From contig NZ_RYYV01000007.1 of the NCBI RefSeq assembly GCF_003977665.1, positions 62,001 through 126,000 on the forward strand: 64,000 nt of DNA, in the 5' to 3' direction. Of the stretch, positions 1 to 9,468 are shown in pieces. Numbering within the stretch: position 1 is the stretch's first letter; the number at the start of each line of letters is the position of its first letter. A program made the translations under genes and the position numbers. This DNA comes from Dyella choica (GTDB taxonomy: Bacteria; Pseudomonadota; Gammaproteobacteria; Xanthomonadales; Rhodanobacteraceae). The notes below the pieces were generated by a model that was not told the DNA's origin, made no database searches, and was given only the letters and a program-made list of their open reading frames with translations.

Positions 1-1252
1 GGGGTTCGCCATCCTGGCCGAAGGCGGCAGCGAAGCCTGGTACGAGCCCATCATTCCCTTGTTCACGCAGAATGCGGTCTACGAACACGCAACTACCGGT
101 GGCGGCGGGCGGCGATCGCATGCGGCGACAGCGCTTGAATGGAATCTGCCGCTGTTGAAGGCGTTGACGCTAGACCTGTCTGCCCGTTACGACTACTACG
201 CGCTCGATCAAGGCAGCAACAATCACAAATTCACGTACAAGGCCGGCGTGGAGTACCGACCGGTGGATACGCTGCTGTTGCGGGGCAATTACACCACCTC
301 GTTCAAGGCACCGGATCTTTCCTCCATTTTCCTGGGTCCCGCCAATTTCTTTGTCCCAGGCAACGATTATTACCTCTGCGCGCTGGCCCACAGCACGGCT
401 TGCGGCACGAATTTCCAGCTCTCCTCCATCCCCGGCGTAACGCTCGCCAATTCAACGCTGCAGCCGACCTCGGCGCAAAGCTGGAGCATGGGTGTGGTGT
501 GGTCGCCCATGGACCATTTCGATCTCAGCCTGGATTACCTGCACATCGCGATCCGCAACGAAGTGGTGCAACAGGACACGGACTTGCTGCTGCACACCGA
601 AGCCAATTGCAGGCTTGGCCAGCTTGCCGGCGATTCATCCGAATGCCGTGCGGCGCTCGCCCAGGTGCAGCGCGCGGGCAGCCAGGGCCCCATTACCGGC
701 ATCACCACCTATTACGAGAATCTCGCCAATGAAGTGACCAAGTCCGTCATCGGCAGTGCGCGTTATCGCTTCGCGATTTTTCATTTGGGCACGCTCGACC
801 TGCACCTCGACTACAACGACATGCTGCATCACAGCTACCAGAACGCCCCTGGCCAGGCGCCGGTCAATCAGTTTGCCGATGCGCAATCCAGTACCGAATT
901 CAAGAGCATAGCCAGCGGCAGCATAACTTGGACCAGCCCGGGCGCACGTTGGAGCAGCACGCTATATGGCCATCGCTACGGCCCGTCACCCAACTACCTC
1001 GCCAACAACAACGGCATCGGCTATCCCGGTGCCGCTCACGTATCGCCATGGGTCACCTTCAATGCCAGCGCCACCTATCGGCCCACCCGCAACCTCGCGC
1101 TGTCGCTGCTGGTCAACAACATTATGAACAAAATGCCGCCCAGCGACGGCGGCTACGCGGAATATCCCTATTTCAACAATGAGAACTACAACATTTACGG
1201 GCGGGAGATCATGCTGCAGATGGATTTGCGTTTGGGTGGCAGCGGACGGTAA
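1..1252 (+). CDS. TonB-dependent receptor, C-terminal part (cut by window start)
   Basis: The reading frame is open from the first base of the window, so this is the 3' part of a longer gene; the first usable start codon inside it (TTG at 59) is not the real one. About 416 residues are visible. They read as beta-barrel strands with alternating polar and aromatic residues. Typical receptor wording includes VEYRPVDTLLLRGNYTTSFK, followed by APDLSS, the usual FRAP-like position, and a late NLALSLLVNNIMNKMPP segment followed by a closing barrel strand ending in LRLGGSGR. Family knowledge: such receptors take up siderophores, cobalamin or oligosaccharides across the outer membrane using TonB energy. 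The substrate cannot be told because the plug domain lies outside the window. TAA ends the gene at 1250-1252. Confidence 0.88.
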   Translation, partial: GFAILAEGGSEAWYEPIIPLFTQNAVYEHATTGGGGRRSHAATALEWNLPLLKALTLDLSARYDYYALDQGSNNHKFTYKAGVEYRPVDTLLLRGNYTTSFKAPDLSSIFLGPANFFVPGNDYYLCALAHSTACGTNFQLSSIPGVTLANSTLQPTSAQSWSMGVVWSPMDHFDLSLDYLHIAIRNEVVQQDTDLLLHTEANCRLGQLAGDSSECRAALAQVQRAGSQGPITGITTYYENLANEVTKSVIGSARYRFAIFHLGTLDLHLDYNDMLHHSYQNAPGQAPVNQFADAQSSTEFKSIASGSITWTSPGARWSSTLYGHRYGPSPNYLANNNGIGYPGAAHVSPWVTFNASATYRPTRNLALSLLVNNIMNKMPPSDGGYAEYPYFNNENYNIYGREIMLQMDLRLGGSGR

Positions 1253-1567
1253 GGGAAAAGCCGCTCATTCACTTATGTGATGGTGCCAGGCTGTCCCGAA
1301 TCAGTGGAAACGACGTAGCCAGGTGCCGCTGCGAGTAAGAGAACAGCCGCATAGGGTCAGCTCAAGCATGGCGGTTCTTCCCGACCGGCGGCTGAGACCT
1401 TCGAAATGACGCGGCAACGTTTGGCATGCCATATGCTTGATCTTTGCTGCCAACGCCGTATCAAGATTCGAAGATCTGGGGGAGCAGTACGGTCCGTTGG
1501 CAGGTCTTCCGCGCCAGCCTGATCCTATGGCGCAACCCCTTAAAGCATCCTCGACAAGTGAGCCACC
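1253..1567. other. Intergenic stretch without a recognisable gene
   Basis: Between the receptor stop and the deacetylase-like ORF I see no convincing coding sequence, terminator or repeat. Reverse-strand ORFs crossing it are shadows of the deacetylase-like gene. It presumably holds the promoter of the gene at 1568. Confidence 0.5.
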
Positions 1568-2257
1568 ATGCTGTGGTATGCCTACCGCCGCTATGTTGCC
1601 CTGTGCGGCATCTCGCTGACCTTTCTCCTCTACGCCCTGCTTTTGACGGGGCGTGGTATCGAAGCGCCGCATTTTGTATTGGCCCCGGGCAGCGACAGCG
1701 TCAGGCACGCCAACACACAGGTCTGGCGAAGGGTCAGCGACTTCCTGGCCGGCCGCAAGTACGCCGTGCTGGCGTTTGATGGCGGTCCGTACGGCTACGG
1801 CGTGGACGAAGCGATCATGACAACGCTGCGCAAGCACCACGCGCACGCCGTGTTCTTCCTGGTGCGCCGTCAAATCAACGCTGCGAACCATGGCGTGCCC
1901 GCCAAGCTCCAAAGCGAGGGTCACCTGATCGATAATCAATGCTACGACCACCTCCGGCTGGACCCGCTTGCCGAGTCGGCAATGGCGCGTCAGATCGATG
2001 GCTGCAGCCAACGCCTGACGAAGCTCACCGGAATGAAACAGAGGCTAGGGAATGCCAACAGCGAAGATGGCCGGACTACAAAGCCGGAGCCGATTCTCAC
2101 CGGCAGCGTCGAGCGGGCCGAAAACCAGTCGATCCTGCTGATGCATGAAAAGCCGGCTACCGAGGCGGCGCTCGACGAAGTGCTCACCCAGTTGGAACAG
2201 CGCGGCTTTCTCTTCGTGCTGCCGGATCAGCTTTCCGAAAAGGTCGCGATCGATTAA
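1568..2257 (+). CDS. Degenerate polysaccharide deacetylase-like (NodB-fold) membrane-anchored protein
   Basis: The 229-residue protein starts with a hydrophobic anchor (about residues 9-28) and then a NodB-like core. Where active family members have a TFDDGP motif it reads AFDGGP (residues 69-74), so the second Asp, a metal ligand, is Gly. Motif 2, usually N-H-T-x-S-H, reads NQCYDH (123-128), so the first metal His is Gln. The arginine/proline motif 3 is not recognisable. The C-terminal ILLMHEKPATEAALDEVL part still looks like the family's LLHD segment. Inference: a catalytically dead or decaying deacetylase. The ATG at 1568 has only a weak ribosome site. Its stop shares the tetranucleotide TTAA with the convergent small ORF at 2254-2436. 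Confidence 0.7.
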   Translation: MLWYAYRRYVALCGISLTFLLYALLLTGRGIEAPHFVLAPGSDSVRHANTQVWRRVSDFLAGRKYAVLAFDGGPYGYGVDEAIMTTLRKHHAHAVFFLVRRQINAANHGVPAKLQSEGHLIDNQCYDHLRLDPLAESAMARQIDGCSQRLTKLTGMKQRLGNANSEDGRTTKPEPILTGSVERAENQSILLMHEKPATEAALDEVLTQLEQRGFLFVLPDQLSEKVAID

Positions 2258-2436
2258 CGCGGCACCCGCAGAGACGAATGGCGCAGCGCATCTTCATGCT
2301 GCACTTCGTCGTGAGCGGCGATTTCGACCATGTCCAGGTCGCTGTGATGCGGGCCGTGCATGGCGCCGGGAGGATTGGCGCCGTCTGTGCCGCCTTCGTT
2401 GTTGATGCTGGCATCGGCGTTAGGCTTGGTGCTCAT
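2254..2436 (-). CDS. Small hypothetical protein, last gene of the RND efflux operon
   Basis: A 60-residue polar, histidine- and acid-rich protein (MSTKPNADASINNEGG at its start, several HH/HSD patches) with no signal peptide or membrane segment. The ATG at 2436 lies 24 bases after the outer-membrane factor stop and is preceded by a GAGAG ribosome site. The stop codon overlaps the convergent deacetylase-like stop within one TTAA. I do not recognise the family. The position suggests co-transcription with the efflux genes, and the His-rich composition could suit metal binding, but that is speculation. It could also be a chance ORF. Confidence 0.45.
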   Translation of the reverse strand: MSTKPNADASINNEGGTDGANPPGAMHGPHHSDLDMVEIAAHDEVQHEDALRHSSLRVPR

Positions 2437-2460
2437 GCGTGGCTCTCGGCGATAGTCTGC

Positions 2461-3918
2461 CTATTGTTGCACGGGTTTGGCGTTGGGCCGATCCGTTCGC
2501 GTCAGCTGGTCCGCCGACCAGCCGCCGCCCAGCGCGCGAATCAGCTGCACACTGGCGCGCAGGCGCTCGGTGTCCAGCTGGAGCAGGCCACGTTTTTCCT
2601 GCAGCTGGGTGGTTTGCGCCAGCACCACCTCCAGGTAGCTGACCGCACCCTGCTTGTACTGGCTCATCGAAAGATCCAGTGCATGCTGGGCCGCGTCGGC
2701 GGCATCTTTTTGATTAGCGCTGGCGGTGCCCAGGTGATCGAGCAGGGCAAGGTTGTCCTGCACTTGCTGGAAGGCGCCCAATACGACACCGCGATAGTTG
2801 GCGCCCGCTTCATCGGTCTTCGCCTTGGCCGCCTGGATGGTCGCCTTGCGGTAGCCCCCGTCGAACAGTTCCAGCGCCAGCGTCGGCCCGAGCGCCCAGA
2901 TGCGGTTTCCCGCAGTGAGCAGGTTCGCCCAACCGGCGCTTTGAAAGCCGGCCTGCGCGTTGAGCGTCAACGAGGGGAACCATGCTGCCCGCGCAACGCC
3001 GATGCCTGCATTGGCTGCCGCAACCCGGCGCTCCGCCGCGGCCACGTCGGGGCGCCGCTGCAGCAAGGTGGAAGGTACGTCGAGCGGAACTACCGGCACG
3101 TCGATGGAGTCGGTGCCCGCAGGCAAGCTGAAGTTCGCGGCATTCTCGCCCACCAGCACGGCGATCGTATCCTGCATCAGGGCTCGCCGGGCGAGCGTTT
3201 GCGACCACTGCGACTTCGCATCGGAAAGCTGCGTTTGCGCGCGCGATACGTCCAGACCGGACACGATGCCGCCAGTGTGCAGGGTCTGCGTCAATTTCAG
3301 CGCTTTCTCATACGCCTGGATGGTCTGCTGCAGCAATTCGATCTGCTGATCGAGACCCCGCAACTGCATGTAGCTGTCGGCAAGCTGAGCCTGCAGGCTC
3401 AGCTGAGCGGAAGCGAGATCCGCCTGCGCGGCCAGCGCATTGTCACCCCCTGCTTCGACCGTGTTGCGCACCCGGCCCCACAGATCGACTTCATAACTGG
3501 CCTGCGCACCGACGGCGTAGCTGTTGTATTCGCCGGGCGCCTTGGGATTGCGCATCGGTGGCGCATGGTCGGATTGGCGCTGGCGTTGCCCGGTGGCGCC
3601 GACGCCGATTTGCGGAAACAATTCGGAACGTGCCTGCAGCGCATACGCCTGGGCTTGCTGGTAGTGGGCCAGCGCGGCGGCGAGATCGGCGTTGTTAGCC
3701 AGCAGTTTCGCCTGCAGCGCATCCAGCTCGGTATCCCGGTACAGCTGCCACAAGCTTTCGCGCGGCAACTGATCGGCCGGCTGTGCGGCTACCCATGGAC
3801 CGACATCCCGATACGCTTGCGCGGATGGCGTGGCGGGCGCTTGATACGGCGGCGCGAGCGAGCAGCCGCCCAACGCCGCGGCGATCGCGACGAAAAGCAG
3901 GGACTCAAGCTTTTTCAT
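2461..3918 (-). CDS. Outer-membrane efflux factor, NodT/OprM lipoprotein family
   Basis: 485 residues. An N-terminal lipoprotein signal (hydrophobic LLFVAIAAALGG then Cys19) predicts acylation and outer-membrane attachment. The duplicated TolC-type coiled-coil/beta-barrel halves are visible: LADSYMQLRGLDQQIELLQQ in the first half, and RRPDVAAAERRVAAANAGIG with FPSLTLNAQAGFQS in the second. The family forms the trimeric exit duct of tripartite pumps. The ATG at 3916-3918 overlaps the adaptor stop by 14 bases, so translation is coupled with the upstream adaptor and permease genes. The length is normal and nothing is missing. Confidence 0.93.
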   Translation of the reverse strand: MKKLESLLFVAIAAALGGCSLAPPYQAPATPSAQAYRDVGPWVAAQPADQLPRESLWQLYRDTELDALQAKLLANNADLAAALAHYQQAQAYALQARSELFPQIGVGATGQRQRQSDHAPPMRNPKAPGEYNSYAVGAQASYEVDLWGRVRNTVEAGGDNALAAQADLASAQLSLQAQLADSYMQLRGLDQQIELLQQTIQAYEKALKLTQTLHTGGIVSGLDVSRAQTQLSDAKSQWSQTLARRALMQDTIAVLVGENAANFSLPAGTDSIDVPVVPLDVPSTLLQRRPDVAAAERRVAAANAGIGVARAAWFPSLTLNAQAGFQSAGWANLLTAGNRIWALGPTLALELFDGGYRKATIQAAKAKTDEAGANYRGVVLGAFQQVQDNLALLDHLGTASANQKDAADAAQHALDLSMSQYKQGAVSYLEVVLAQTTQLQEKRGLLQLDTERLRASVQLIRALGGGWSADQLTRTDRPNAKPVQQ

Positions 3919-5095
3919 GCGGCTTGGCCATGGTGTCTTCGGTGGCGATCTTCACGGCGTCTCCGTCCTTGAGGCCGTCGGGCGGACTGTCGATCACGCG
4001 ATCGTCGGCGCCCAGGCCACTGCCGATTTCCACCGTCTTGCCGTAGTCGAACAGAATGCTCACCTTCCTGAAGGCAACCTTGCCGCCAGTACCCAGGGTC
4101 GCCACGCGCAAGCCGGCGTTGTCGAAGATCAGCGAGCTGGCCGGCACGCGCAGAGCGGCGGCATCCACTGGCAGGTCGAAGCGCACGTGCGCGTAAGCAC
4201 CCGGCATGAGCTGGTTGCCGCCATTGTCGACCTGCAATTGCACCAGGGTGGTGCCCGAGGTGGCGTTGACCGCATTGGAGAGGGCGACCACCTGCGCATG
4301 GAATTCGCGGCCAGCGTATTCGGGCACTGTAAGCACGGCGCTGCTGCCTGGACGAATCGACGGCCCATAACGCTGCGGTACCTGCACGTACACGCGCAAC
4401 TTGTGGATGTCCGAAACCACGAACAATTCAGGGCCCGTGCCACCACCCGCGTTGATCAGTGCGCCGACATCGGTATCACGTGCCGTCACCACGCCATCGA
4501 ACGGTGCCACGATGCGTGCGAACGCCTTGGCCGCTTCCAGACGATCCACGTTCGCCTGCGCAGCCTTCATCTGCGCCAGCTTAGCGGTGTAATCGGCGGT
4601 GCGTTGATCCACGTCCTGCTGCGCCACCGAGTCGCTGACCAGCATTGCCTGCCAGCGCTTGGCGGTGACCGCAGCCAGATCCGCATTCGCCTTGGCGCTC
4701 GCCAGGTCCGCGCGTGTCTGCTGCAGCTGCTGATCCAATTCCGGCGTGGAGATTTCACCCAGCAGCTCACCGGCTTTCACCGGTGTACCGATGTCGGTCT
4801 TCCACGCTTTCAGGTAGCCGCTTACCTGCGCATAGATCGGTGCTCGCGTATAGGCCTGCAGCTGGCCGGGCAGATCCAGCACGGGGCCGGATTTGCCGGG
4901 CTCCGGCATCACCACGGCGACCGTAGGAACGGCCTGCTCCTGGGTCCAGGTTTTCAGGCTTTTCGCCTGCGTGGCGCGCGCGATGAGTCCGATCACCACG
5001 GTCACCACCAGAATCGTGACGACCGCGATGCCGGTAAGGCGCAATCCGCGCCTGGAAAGCTTTTGGGAAGGACGATTGGTTGCTTCAGACGACAT
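3905..5095 (-). CDS. RND efflux periplasmic adaptor (membrane fusion protein)
   Basis: 396 residues from the ATG at 5093-5095. I chose this start over an upstream one at 5200 because it has a GGAGAG ribosome site seven bases upstream and the extra residues would be untypical. One N-terminal transmembrane helix (about 23-42) is followed by the lipoyl-like half motifs (LPGQLQAYTRAPIYAQVSG, later ARIVAPFDGVVTARDTDVGA), a helical hairpin rich in Ala/Gln, and the beta-barrel and membrane-proximal domains. The protein bridges the inner-membrane permease and the outer-membrane factor. The gene overlaps the permease by 11 bases and the outer-membrane factor by 14, a tightly coupled operon. Confidence 0.92.
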   Translation of the reverse strand: MSSEATNRPSQKLSRRGLRLTGIAVVTILVVTVVIGLIARATQAKSLKTWTQEQAVPTVAVVMPEPGKSGPVLDLPGQLQAYTRAPIYAQVSGYLKAWKTDIGTPVKAGELLGEISTPELDQQLQQTRADLASAKANADLAAVTAKRWQAMLVSDSVAQQDVDQRTADYTAKLAQMKAAQANVDRLEAAKAFARIVAPFDGVVTARDTDVGALINAGGGTGPELFVVSDIHKLRVYVQVPQRYGPSIRPGSSAVLTVPEYAGREFHAQVVALSNAVNATSGTTLVQLQVDNGGNQLMPGAYAHVRFDLPVDAAALRVPASSLIFDNAGLRVATLGTGGKVAFRKVSILFDYGKTVEIGSGLGADDRVIDSPPDGLKDGDAVKIATEDTMAKPHEKA

Positions 5096-8000
5096 AGCTT
5101 GGCTCTCCGGAAGCGTCTGCGTTCTTTGCTGCATGGCTGTGACGTCCATGGACGATGCTGAACACCACCGGCACGAACAGCAGCGTCGCGCAGGTGGCAA
5201 AAATCAGGCCGCCGATCACCGCGCGACCGAGCGGCGCGTTCTGTTCGCCGCCCTCGCCCAGGCCCAGCGCCATCGGCGCCATGCCGATGATCATCGCCAG
5301 GGCGGTCATGCAAACCGGGCGAAATCGCGTGAAACCGGCTTCAAGCGCCGCCAAGGCGGCATCGCCGTGTTCGGCCAGCCGCTCGCGACAGAAGCTCACC
5401 ACCAGGATCGAGTTGGCGGTGGCCACGCCCATGCACATGATCGCGCCGGTCAGTGCCGGCACCGACAGCGATGTATGCGTGGCGAACAGCATCCACACGA
5501 TGCCGGCCAAGGCGGCAGGCAGCGCGGTGATGATCACGAACGGATCGCTCCACGACTGGAAGTTCACCACGATCAGCAGGTAGATCAGCACCACGGCGCC
5601 GAGCAGGCCAAACAGCAAGCCGGAAAAGGCGCTGTTCATGGTTTGCACCTGGCCCAGCAGCACCACGTGCGCGCCCTTTGGCTGCTGGCTGGCCGTTTGC
5701 GCAATTAGTTTCTGCACGTCGGCCGCCACCGCGCCGAGATCGCGGTCTTGCGTGGCGGCATAAATCTGCACCAAGGACTGGATGTCGTACTGATCGACCA
5801 CGGCGTTGGTGCCATTGCGCCTGAGAGTGGCGAGGCCGCCCAACACCTGTGACTGGCCGTTGCCGCCATTGATCGGCAGGTTGCGCAATTGCGTCAGGCT
5901 GTCCAGTGCGTATTGCGGCGTCTGCATCACGATCGGATACGACACGCCGTTGACGGGATTGAGCCAGAACGTCGGCGCGACCTGGCTGGAACCGGCCAGG
6001 TTCACCACCAGGCTGTTGGTGACATCGCGCTCGGTGATGCCGAGCAGCTGGGCTTGCGTGCGGTCCACGTTCACTTCAAAGCTGGGATAGGCCTGCGACT
6101 CCTGGATGCGTGCATCGACCACGCCGGGAATGTGCTTGATCTGCCCCAGCAAGTTGTCCGCGTAGGCGAAATTGGCTGCCAGGTTGGGTCCGCGAATCTG
6201 CAGATCGATCGGCGCGGGCGAGCCGAAGTTCAGGATCTGGCCGACGATATCCGCCGGCGGGAAGGAGAACGTCGCCGTCGGATACTTGCGTGGCAGAAGC
6301 TCCCGCAATTTGCGCACATACTCGGCCGTGGGGCGATGGCCTGGGTTGAGTGCGATCTGGATATCGCCGTCCTGCTCGCCGATCACGCCGGTATTGTTGT
6401 AGGTGGTGTTGATGCTGCTGCCGGAAAGACCCATGTTGTCCACCACCGTGCCCAGGTCTTCAGGCGGAATCACCGTGCGCACGGTACTCTCGATGCGGCT
6501 GAACAGATTGGCGGTTTCTTCGATGCGCGTGCCGACCTGCGCGCGCGCATGCATCAGGATCTGGCCGCCATCGACTTCCGGGAAAAAGTTGCGGCCCAGG
6601 AACGGCACCAGCAGGAACGACACCAGCACGAAGGCAAGGAACCCGAGCACGAACGGCCTGCGATGTTCCAGGGCAAGATCGAGCACGCCGTGATACGCAG
6701 CACGAATGCGTTCGAAGCGCGCTTCGAACGCCCGCTGGAAGCGCACCAGCGGATTGCGCGACGGCAGCGGCGTTACGGCTTTGCCGTGCTCGTCGACATG
6801 CGGCGCATGCGGCTTCAGCAGGAATTTCGCCATCGTCGGCACCAACGTGCGCGAGAGGATGAACGAGCACACCATGGCGAAGATCACCGATTCGGCCATG
6901 GGCACGAACAGGAAACGGGCGACACCCTCCAGGAAGAACATCGGCACGAACACGATGCAGATGCATAGCAGAGAAACGAACGCCGGCGTCACGATCTGCT
7001 TGGCGCCATCCATGATCGCCGTTTCTACGTCCTTGCCGTGCTCGAGGTGCCAGTTGATGTTCTCGATCGTTACCGTAGCGTCATCCACCAGGATGCCCAC
7101 GGCGAGCGCCAGCCCGCCCAAGGTCATGATGTTGAGCGTTTCGCCGAAGGCGGACAGCAAGGCGATCGCTCCAAGGATCGCCAACGGGATCGATACGGCA
7201 ATGATCACCGTGGAGCGCCAGCTGCCCAGGAACAGCAGGATCATCAGGCTGGTGAGCGCGGCCGCGATCACGCCTTCGCGCGCCACCCCGGTGATGGCGG
7301 CGCGCACAAACAATGACTGGTCGCCGATCGGCGCCACCTTGAGGTTATCCGGCAACAGGCCCTTGCTGTCGGCGAGGCGCTGCTTGATGCCGGCCACAAT
7401 GGCCAGCGTGGAAGCCGAACCGTTCTTCAGAATGGTGAGCAGCACGGAACGGCTGCCGTCCACGTGCACGATATTGGTTTGCGGCGGTGCGCCGTCACGC
7501 ACGTGGGCCACGTCGCGAATGTAGATCGTGGTGCCATTCACTTGCCTGATCGGCAGATTGCCCAGCTCGCTGATGTCAGCCGGCGAATTGTTGAGGTTCA
7601 GTGTGTACTCGAACGTACCGATCTTCTGCGTGCCGACCGGAGTGATCAGGTTTTGCGCCGCCAGCGCATTGGCAACATCTTGCGCGGACAATCCACGCGC
7701 CTGCAGCGCTGTGGAATCCACATCGATCTGCACCTGGCGCGTCTTGCCGCCGTAAGGATACGGAATCGCCGCGCCCGCCACCGACACGAGCTGGGGGCGC
7801 AGGATGTTCTGGCCGAGGTCGCCCAGGTTCTGCTCGCTGAGGCCCTTGCCAGACAACGCGAGCTGGAGGATGGGCACGGTCGAGGCGTTGTAGTTGAGGA
7901 TCAACGGCGGCGTCGTGCCAGGCGGCAATTGCCTGAGCATGGTCTGCGACACCGCGGCCACCTGAGCGTTGGCCGTCGCGATGTTCACACCCGGCTGGAA

Positions 8001-8288
8001 GAAGATCTTGATGATGCCGTAGCCAGCAATGGACTTGGCCTCGATGTGCTCCACGTCGTTCACCGTGGTGGTGAGCACGCGCTCGAATGGCGAAGCGATG
8101 CGGCCAGCCATCTGGTCCGGCGGCAGGCCGGTGTACGTCCATGCCACGGCGATCACCGGAATCTTGATATCCGGAAAAATGTCGGTGGGCGTGCGCAAGG
8201 CTGCCAGCGGCCCGACAATCAGAATCAGCAGCGCAAGAACGACGAACGTGTAGGGCCGCTCCAGCGCAAGCCGTACAATCCTCAGCAT
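5085..8288 (-). CDS. RND-family efflux permease (HAE1-like)
   Basis: 1067 residues, normal for a resistance-nodulation-division pump. The N-terminus has TM1 (YTFVVLALLILIVGPLAALR) and then the porter domain. TM4 carries the proton-relay pair in GILVDDATVTIENI, a universal feature of active pumps, and the second half repeats the architecture with TM8-12. Substrates cannot be assigned: the sequence is neither a clear CzcA metal pump nor a clear AcrB. It is the first gene of the operon permease-adaptor-outer-membrane factor-small ORF, transcribed away from the LysR gene at 8548. The intergenic region is shared, so that regulator is the likely controller. Confidence 0.93.
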   Translation of the reverse strand: MLRIVRLALERPYTFVVLALLILIVGPLAALRTPTDIFPDIKIPVIAVAWTYTGLPPDQMAGRIASPFERVLTTTVNDVEHIEAKSIAGYGIIKIFFQPGVNIATANAQVAAVSQTMLRQLPPGTTPPLILNYNASTVPILQLALSGKGLSEQNLGDLGQNILRPQLVSVAGAAIPYPYGGKTRQVQIDVDSTALQARGLSAQDVANALAAQNLITPVGTQKIGTFEYTLNLNNSPADISELGNLPIRQVNGTTIYIRDVAHVRDGAPPQTNIVHVDGSRSVLLTILKNGSASTLAIVAGIKQRLADSKGLLPDNLKVAPIGDQSLFVRAAITGVAREGVIAAALTSLMILLFLGSWRSTVIIAVSIPLAILGAIALLSAFGETLNIMTLGGLALAVGILVDDATVTIENINWHLEHGKDVETAIMDGAKQIVTPAFVSLLCICIVFVPMFFLEGVARFLFVPMAESVIFAMVCSFILSRTLVPTMAKFLLKPHAPHVDEHGKAVTPLPSRNPLVRFQRAFEARFERIRAAYHGVLDLALEHRRPFVLGFLAFVLVSFLLVPFLGRNFFPEVDGGQILMHARAQVGTRIEETANLFSRIESTVRTVIPPEDLGTVVDNMGLSGSSINTTYNNTGVIGEQDGDIQIALNPGHRPTAEYVRKLRELLPRKYPTATFSFPPADIVGQILNFGSPAPIDLQIRGPNLAANFAYADNLLGQIKHIPGVVDARIQESQAYPSFEVNVDRTQAQLLGITERDVTNSLVVNLAGSSQVAPTFWLNPVNGVSYPIVMQTPQYALDSLTQLRNLPINGGNGQSQVLGGLATLRRNGTNAVVDQYDIQSLVQIYAATQDRDLGAVAADVQKLIAQTASQQPKGAHVVLLGQVQTMNSAFSGLLFGLLGAVVLIYLLIVVNFQSWSDPFVIITALPAALAGIVWMLFATHTSLSVPALTGAIMCMGVATANSILVVSFCRERLAEHGDAALAALEAGFTRFRPVCMTALAMIIGMAPMALGLGEGGEQNAPLGRAVIGGLIFATCATLLFVPVVFSIVHGRHSHAAKNADASGEPSYVV

Positions 8289-8547
8289 GGTGGGTGTACT
8301 CCGGGGATGATTCGTCGCAACGAAGGGAGGAACCGATGGGCCGCCTCGATGTCAAACGGCGCCTTGAAAATCAATGCCTGCATGTCCTTTGCGAGTGCTC
8401 GTTTTCTGCCCTGCCGTCGCTCCTGACGTTCGAAGGGCATGGATGAGGGTGTAGTTGCCGGTAGCCATTGGGGACTGGCCACAGTACGTGAAGATTAGTT
8501 GTACGACTTGCTAAGATCGATACAGTTCCGCGAATGGCTTGATACGT
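8289..8547. promoter_or_regulatory. Divergent promoter region, RND operon / LysR gene
   Basis: This 259-base region lies between two head-to-head genes and must hold both promoters. At 8495-8514 an interrupted dyad has outer arms TTAG and CTAA separated by 12 bases. That fits the loose T-N11-A style of LysR sites, but the match is weak. No strong -35/-10 pair could be fixed by eye. Confidence 0.4.
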
Positions 8548-9468
8548 ATGACGAATGATTACCTCGAGCTGCGGCATCTGAAGTACTTCGTCACCGTGGC
8601 TGACGAATTGCATTTCGGTCGTGCCGCGGAACGATTGGGCATTTCGCAACCACCACTCAGCCAGCAGATTCATGCACTGGAAACACGCCTGGGCGCCAAG
8701 CTGTTCGAGCGCAAGGGCCGTGGCATCGCCTTGAGCGGCGCTGGCAGCGCACTGCTGCCTCGTGCGCGCGCCATTCTTACCCAGGCCGAGCGCGCGGCCG
8801 AATCCGTCGCCCGCTCACAGCGCGGAGAATTAGGCGAATTGCACCTGGGACTGGTGTCCTCCGTCCCGTTCACGGTGGTGGTGCCGCGCGTGCTGGCCCG
8901 TTTTCGCGAACGTCTGCCCGAGGTACGCCTGCTGATCCATGAAATGGCCACATCGCTGCAGATCGACGCACTGGAGCAAGGCCTGATCGACGTGGGCGTG
9001 ATCCGTCCGGAGGCGCTGCCGCGTGGCATCAAGGCCATGGAGCTGTTCAAGGATTCGCTGACGGTGGCGATGCATGCCAGCAATCCGCTGGCCGCCGCCG
9101 CGGGACCGATCGACCTGCACGAACTGGCCGACGATGATTTCATCTTCTATCAGCGCCACTTGAGCGTACGCCTGTACGACGAAATCATCGCGCTGTGCAC
9201 GCGTGCCGGCTTCAGCCCGCGCATTCTGTACGAAGTGCGCGAACTGCCGACCATCATCGGACTGATTTCCGGCGGCTTTGGCGTGGCGGTGCTGCCGGGA
9301 TCGATCCAGCGCATGCAGGTGGAGAACGTGGTGTACCGCCCCTTGGCGGGCACGGGGGCGACCACCGCCGTATGGGCGATCTACCGCGAAGATGCGCATG
9401 ACCCGATGGTGCAAGCGTTCCTGGACATTACCCAGTGCCAGGTGTCCAAGACCCTGGAAAGGCGCTGA
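8548..9468 (+). CDS. LysR-family transcriptional regulator
   Basis: 306 residues from the ATG at 8548; an in-frame TTG three codons upstream is the alternative. The N-terminal winged helix-turn-helix is textbook: LRHLKYFVTVADELHFGRAA followed by ERLGISQPPLSQQIHALE. A linker helix and a periplasmic-binding-protein-like effector domain follow (DVGVIRPEALPRG, LISGGFGVAVLPGSI). LysR proteins usually regulate the divergently transcribed neighbour, here the RND efflux operon, often in response to a small aromatic ligand. The ligand cannot be read from sequence. Confidence 0.92.
   Translation: MTNDYLELRHLKYFVTVADELHFGRAAERLGISQPPLSQQIHALETRLGAKLFERKGRGIALSGAGSALLPRARAILTQAERAAESVARSQRGELGELHLGLVSSVPFTVVVPRVLARFRERLPEVRLLIHEMATSLQIDALEQGLIDVGVIRPEALPRGIKAMELFKDSLTVAMHASNPLAAAAGPIDLHELADDDFIFYQRHLSVRLYDEIIALCTRAGFSPRILYEVRELPTIIGLISGGFGVAVLPGSIQRMQVENVVYRPLAGTGATTAVWAIYREDAHDPMVQAFLDITQCQVSKTLERR

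Noticed and set aside
1301-2011. Minus-strand ORF of 236 codons
   Set aside because: Antisense to the deacetylase-like gene and to non-coding sequence; no domain, no start signal.
2278-3972. Plus-strand ORF of 564 codons
   Set aside because: Shadow of the outer-membrane factor gene on the other strand; Arg/Gln/His-rich composition without domains.
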